From NCBI RefSeq assembly GCF_001486585.1, contig NZ_LN909037.1, positions 1 through 64,000 on the forward strand: 64,000 nt of DNA, written 5' to 3'. Both the position numbers and the translations under genes were made by a program. The stretch comes from Paenibacillus senegalimassiliensis (GTDB lineage Bacteria; Bacillota; Bacilli; Paenibacillales; Paenibacillaceae). Positions within the stretch are counted from its first letter, which is position 1, and the number at the start of each line of letters is the position of its first letter. Under the pieces are notes generated by a model. The model was not told the DNA's origin and made no database searches. It was given only the letters and a program-made list of their open reading frames with translations. Shown one piece after another: positions 60,339-64,000 of the stretch.

Positions 60339-61091
60339 ATGATCATTTGTAAATCCGAAACGGAACTGGGCTTTATGAGAGAAGCGGGGCGGATCGTTGC
60401 GGAAACGCACAGGCTTATGGCGCAATCGATTAAGCCAGGAGTTACGACGGGGGAACTCGATCAACTCGCCGATAAATACATTCGCAGTCAGGGCGCCGTG
60501 CCGTCCTTTAAGGACTACAACGGTTTTCCTTACAGCATTTGCGCTTCGGTCAACGAAGAATTGGTACACGGTTTTCCTGGCAAACGTAAATTGAACGAAG
60601 GCGATATCATCACTCTGGATATTGGCGCGGAGTTCCGTGGTTTCCATGGCGACTCAGCGTGGACTTATCCGGTGGGCGAGATTTCGGAGGAAGCCAAGAA
60701 ACTGCTGGAAGTCACCGAAGGATCGCTGTATGCGGGTCTTGCACTCGTTAAGCCGGATGTCCGGTTGTTCACGATCTCGCATGCCATTCAGCAATTTATC
60801 GAAGCTGCCGGATTCTCGGTGGTTCGGGAATATGTCGGACACGGCATCGGCTCGGATCTGCACGAGGAACCGCAAATTCCCAACTATGGATTGCCTGATC
60901 GGGGCCCACGGCTTAAGCCGGGAATGGTCCTGGCCATCGAACCGATGGTTAACGTAGGGAAGCGATATGTCAGAACGTTGGAAGACAATTGGACAGTGGT
61001 TACGGTTGACGGCTCATTATGCGCTCACTTTGAGCACACGGTGGCCGTGACGCCGGACGGTATGGAAATTTTCACGAAGCTGGATGCGTAG
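60339..61091 (+). CDS. map: methionine aminopeptidase type I
   Basis: Removes the initiator methionine from new proteins; a dinuclear metallo-enzyme. Length is 250 residues. Metal ligands lie in [31 protein letters not shown] and the final EPMVNVG and HFEHTVAVT segments. It starts 5 nt after adk with GAGGTTAGG upstream. A KOW-domain gene follows directly. Confidence 0.97.
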   Translation: MIICKSETELGFMREAGRIVAETHRLMAQSIKPGVTTGELDQLADKYIRSQGAVPSFKDYNGFPYSICASVNEELVHGFPGKRKLNEGDIITLDIGAEFRGFHGDSAWTYPVGEISEEAKKLLEVTEGSLYAGLALVKPDVRLFTISHAIQQFIEAAGFSVVREYVGHGIGSDLHEEPQIPNYGLPDRGPRLKPGMVLAIEPMVNVGKRYVRTLEDNWTVVTVDGSLCAHFEHTVAVTPDGMEIFTKLDA

Positions 61092-61409
61092 GTGATGAAT
61101 GTGAAGCACCGCATAGAACCGCAGATCGGTCAATTAGTGAAAGTTCTTAAAGGCAGGGATGCCGGGGCTATTTATGTGATTATCGGGATCGTAGACGACA
61201 GATTCGTCTGGATCGCGGACGGAAACAAACGCAAGTTTGACCAGCCAAAGCGTAAAAATGCCCAGCACCTTGAGCTACTGCCCATAGTCAGCAGCGAGAT
61301 TGTTCATAATTTACAGGAAACCGGCCGGGTGACAAACGGCAAACTGCGCCATGCAGTGGTCGTTTATCAAAATACCGCCAATTCTATGGCTGAAGAGAAA
61401 GGAGACTGA
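61092..61409 (+). CDS. KOW-domain RNA-binding protein (L14e-like)
   Basis: A 105-residue basic protein. [20 protein letters not shown] is a KOW-type motif, and the [20 protein letters not shown] stretch is strongly basic. Similar proteins of unknown role lie between map and infA in Bacillales. The start may be GTG 61092, directly after the map stop, or ATG 61095; both lack a strong Shine-Dalgarno, so translation is probably coupled to map. infA follows after 2 nt. Confidence 0.88.
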   Translation: MMNVKHRIEPQIGQLVKVLKGRDAGAIYVIIGIVDDRFVWIADGNKRKFDQPKRKNAQHLELLPIVSSEIVHNLQETGRVTNGKLRHAVVVYQNTANSMAEEKGD

Positions 61410-61411
61410 CT

Positions 61412-61627
61412 GTGGCTAAAGAGGATGTCATTGAAGTCGAAGGCACGGTGATTGAGCCGTTGCCGAATGCAACATTTAAAGTAGAGCTTGAGAATGGTCA
61501 TCAAATTCTCGCTCACGTTTCCGGAAAGCTGCGGATGCACTTTATTCGTATTTTGACGGGAGACAAGGTAGTGGTACAGCTTTCACCTTATGATTTAAGC
61601 AAAGGACGTATCACTTACCGTAAATAA
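61412..61627 (+). CDS. infA: translation initiation factor IF-1
   Basis: OB-fold factor occupying the 30S A site during initiation. Length is 71 residues: [20 protein letters not shown] and the C-terminal [14 protein letters not shown]. It starts at GTG 61412, with AAAGGAGA inside the previous gene. A 192-nt gap with regulatory-looking palindromes follows before rpmJ. Confidence 0.98.
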   Translation: MAKEDVIEVEGTVIEPLPNATFKVELENGHQILAHVSGKLRMHFIRILTGDKVVVQLSPYDLSKGRITYRK

Positions 61628-61640
61628 TAGCTATACCATT

Positions 61641-61662
61641 TACCACAAAAGTGTGGTACAAT
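61641..61662 (+). promoter_or_regulatory. operator-like palindrome with -10 element before rpmJ
   Basis: TACCACA (61641-61647) and TGTGGTA (61652-61658) form a perfect 7-bp inverted repeat with a 4-nt centre. TACAAT (61657-61662) overlaps its right arm as a possible -10; the matching -35 (TACCAT) is weak. It could be a repressor site over a promoter for rpmJ-rpsM-rpsK-rpoA. Confidence 0.5.
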
Positions 61663-61696
61663 ATTCAGGTTGAGTTGTTTCAAGGTTATATTTTGA

Positions 61697-61933
<237 letters not shown>

Positions 61934-61953
61934 TGAAGGGGGTGTAGCGTAAA

Positions 61954-62322
61954 ATGGCACGTATAGCTGGTGTGGATTTGCCACGTGATAAACGCGTTGA
62001 GATCGCCTTAACTTACATTTTCGGAATCGGTAAAACGACTTCCCAGAAAATCCTGAGCACAACAGGCATCAATCCGGACACTCGTGTTCGTGATTTGACG
62101 GAAGATGAGGTTAGCAAACTACGCGAAACGATCGACAAGACGGTCAAGGTTGAAGGTGACCTGCGTCGTGAAATTTCCTTAAATATTAAACGTTTGATCG
62201 AAATTGGCTGCTACCGTGGAGTGCGTCATCGTCGCGGCTTGCCGGTTCGCGGACAACGTACGAAAACGAATGCCCGTACTCGTAAGGGTCCTCGTCGTAC
62301 TGTAGCGAACAAGAAGAAGTAA
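61954..62322 (+). CDS. rpsM: 30S ribosomal protein S13
   Basis: 30S head protein forming bridges to L5 and contacting P-site tRNA. Length is 122 residues. [20 protein letters not shown] and the C-terminal [20 protein letters not shown] are standard. A GGGGGTG stretch lies upstream. rpsK follows after 19 nt. Confidence 0.98.
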   Translation: MARIAGVDLPRDKRVEIALTYIFGIGKTTSQKILSTTGINPDTRVRDLTEDEVSKLRETIDKTVKVEGDLRREISLNIKRLIEIGCYRGVRHRRGLPVRGQRTKTNARTRKGPRRTVANKKK

Positions 62323-62341
62323 GAAGGGGGGATAACAGACA

Positions 62342-62737
62342 ATGGCTAAACCAAAAAAAGTCGTACGTACTAAACGTCGTGACCGGAAAAATATTGAATC
62401 TGGTGTGGCACATATCCGCTCCACCTTCAATAATACGATTGTTACCATTACAGATCCGCATGGTAATGCGATCTCTTGGGCCAGCTCCGGCGGTCTTGGA
62501 TTCAGAGGCTCTCGTAAGTCTACTCCATTTGCTGCGCAAATGGCTGCAGAATCTGCGGCTAAAGCAGCTATGGAACATGGCATGAAGAGTGTTGAAGTTA
62601 TGGTTAAAGGTCCTGGTGCAGGTCGTGAAGCCGCTATCCGCTCCTTGCAAGCGGCAGGCCTTGAAGTTAACATGATTAAAGACGTAACTCCGATTCCTCA
62701 TAACGGCTGCCGTCCTCCAAAACGCCGCCGCGTTTAA
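62342..62737 (+). CDS. rpsK: 30S ribosomal protein S11
   Basis: 30S platform protein near the E site. Length is 131 residues. [20 protein letters not shown] and the C-terminal [14 protein letters not shown] are typical. GAAGGGGGG lies before the ATG. A 131-nt gap to rpoA contains AACAAC...GTTGTT inverted repeats (about 62764-62796) without a clear terminator. Confidence 0.98.
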   Translation: MAKPKKVVRTKRRDRKNIESGVAHIRSTFNNTIVTITDPHGNAISWASSGGLGFRGSRKSTPFAAQMAAESAAKAAMEHGMKSVEVMVKGPGAGREAAIRSLQAAGLEVNMIKDVTPIPHNGCRPPKRRRV

Positions 62738-62868
62738 TGAAGCCGTACTGAAGCTGTGGTATAACAACAGGGCCAATTGGTAACAATGGTTGTTTAGGCA
62801 TACTGCATGATCGACTTCAGCAAACCTGGCAGTTTTCAAGGAACGACGTTTTGAAGGAGGGGTACTTC

Positions 62869-63813
62869 GTGATAGAAATCGAAAAGCCAAAAATTGAGAC
62901 CGTAGAAGTTAACGATGAAGGCACCTATGGGAAATTTGTAGTAGAACCACTTGAGCGTGGGTATGGCATCACATTGAGCAACTCGCTTCGCCGGATTTTG
63001 CTCTCTTCTCTGCCGGGTGCTGCGGTAACCTCGGTCCAAATCGATGGAGTTCTGCATGAATTTGCAACCGTCCCTGGCGTAATGGAAGACGTTACGGAAA
63101 TTATCCTGAACTTGAAGGCTCTCTCGCTTAAAATCCACTCGGACGAGGAGAAAATCCTTGAGATCGATGCGGAAGGCGAAGGAGTCATCACAGCAGGTGA
63201 CATCCGTGCGGATAGTGATGTTGAAATTCTTAATCCGGATCTGCATATTGCTACGTTAGAGCCGGGATCAAGACTTCACATGCGTATTTATGCGGGTCGC
63301 GGTCGCGGTTATGTTCAAGCAGATCGGAACAAACGAGACGATCAGCCGATTGGTGTCATTCCTGTCGATTCGATCTATACCCCGATTACTCGCGTCAACT
63401 ACGCGGTGGAGAACACCCGTGTTGGCCAAGTGACCAACTACGACAAGCTCACGCTTGAAGTGTGGACCGATGGCAGTATTAGACCAGAAGAAGCGGTTAG
63501 TCTCGGTGCAAAGATTTTGACCGAGCATCTCTTCCTGTTCGTGGGCCTCACGGACGAAGCGAAAGACGCAGAAATCATGGTCGAGAAGGAAGAAGACAAG
63601 AAGGAAAAAGTGCTTGAAATGACGATAGAAGAGCTTGATCTCTCCGTTCGTTCCTATAACTGTCTTAAACGTGCCGGCATTAATACGGTACAAGAGCTGA
63701 CCACGAAAACGGAAGAAGATATGATGAAGGTGCGTAACCTGGGTCGTAAATCTTTGGAAGAAGTTCAAGAGAAGCTTGAAGAGCTTGGTTTGGGATTGCG
63801 TACAGAAGAGTAA
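62869..63813 (+). CDS. rpoA: RNA polymerase alpha subunit
   Basis: Alpha initiates assembly of core RNA polymerase. Length is 314 residues: N-terminal dimerisation domain ([14 protein letters not shown] region) and C-terminal domain ([20 protein letters not shown]) that contacts activators. Start is GTG 62869 with AAGGAGG upstream, giving [16 protein letters not shown] 62851 would add six residues and overlap the ribosome site. Confidence 0.98.
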   Translation: MIEIEKPKIETVEVNDEGTYGKFVVEPLERGYGITLSNSLRRILLSSLPGAAVTSVQIDGVLHEFATVPGVMEDVTEIILNLKALSLKIHSDEEKILEIDAEGEGVITAGDIRADSDVEILNPDLHIATLEPGSRLHMRIYAGRGRGYVQADRNKRDDQPIGVIPVDSIYTPITRVNYAVENTRVGQVTNYDKLTLEVWTDGSIRPEEAVSLGAKILTEHLFLFVGLTDEAKDAEIMVEKEEDKKEKVLEMTIEELDLSVRSYNCLKRAGINTVQELTTKTEEDMMKVRNLGRKSLEEVQEKLEELGLGLRTEE

Positions 63814-63850
63814 GATAGCTTGAATCGTTCTAGCGAAGGAGGGAAAACTC

Positions 63851-64000
63851 ATGGCATACCAAAAGTTGGGCCGCGATGCCAGCGCACGTAAAGCTTTGTT
63901 TCGTGACTTGGTAACCGACCTGTTCTTATACGAGCGCATCCAAACGACGGAAGCGAAAGCGAAAGAAGTTCGTTCGATCGCTGAGAAGCTGATTACCAAA
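63851..64000 (+). CDS. rplQ: 50S ribosomal protein L17, partial
   Basis: The first 50 codons are visible, with [20 protein letters not shown] and [20 protein letters not shown] matching L17. AAGGAGG precedes the ATG at 63851. The gene continues beyond the window and is cut by its end. It closes the alpha operon. Confidence 0.96.
   Translation, partial: MAYQKLGRDASARKALFRDLVTDLFLYERIQTTEAKAKEVRSIAEKLITK

Overview
The window looks like the core translation/transcription region of a Paenibacillus-type bacterium (order Bacillales). The evidence is the gene order 23S-5S rRNA, ctsR-mcsA-mcsB-clpC, radA-disA, yacL-ispD-ispF-gltX-cysE-cysS-mrnC-rlmB-rae1-sigH, rpmG-secE-nusG-rplKAJL, rpoBC, rpsL-rpsG-fusA-tuf and S10-spc-alpha. 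It is supported by close resemblance to Bacillus subtilis proteins recalled from memory, strong AGGAGG Shine-Dalgarno sites, frequent GTG/TTG starts, and Firmicutes RNA regulators (T-box, L10 leader, CtsR box). No database search was run. All names rest on reading motifs and protein families.

Layout. 1-300: end of an rRNA operon (23S tail, 5S, terminator). 420-5210: CtsR-controlled protein quality-control operon. 5250-10210: accessory block with a VanR/VanS-like two-component pair, then a membrane O-acyltransferase (MBOAT) with a DHHW partner, which probably O-acylates a cell-surface polymer. 10350-15470: radA, disA (c-di-AMP synthase), pssA, a small reverse-strand gene of unknown function, and a PIN-TRAM membrane protein. 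15530-23830: isoprenoid genes ispD/ispF, gltX, a cysteine T-box controlling cysE-cysS, RNA-processing genes mrnC, rlmB and rae1, then sigH. 24200-36130: secE-nusG, ribosomal stalk genes and RNA polymerase beta/beta-prime. 36330-41690: a VOC protein, a K-turn binding L7Ae protein, and the str operon. 41715-48630: accessory carbohydrate-import island (binding protein, two permeases, YesM/YesN-type sensor and regulator) inserted between tuf and rpsJ. 48720-64000: S10, spc and alpha ribosomal-protein operons with secY, adk, map, infA and rpoA, ending inside rplQ.

Most of the window is conserved housekeeping sequence. The points most worth a second look are: (a) mrnC, whose reading frame is broken between an ATGA-coupled start and the conserved domain, next to a perfect 14-bp hairpin; (b) two 168-bp palindromic intergenic repeats in opposite orientation, with a compensatory base-pair change, plus a 23-bp relic; (c) twin mRNA motifs before rplK and rplA that mimic the 23S rRNA L1-binding site; (d) an operator-like palindrome and twin hairpins before rpmJ; (e) the two accessory blocks. 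I did not find CRISPR arrays, transposases, phage genes, tRNAs or an obvious new defence system.
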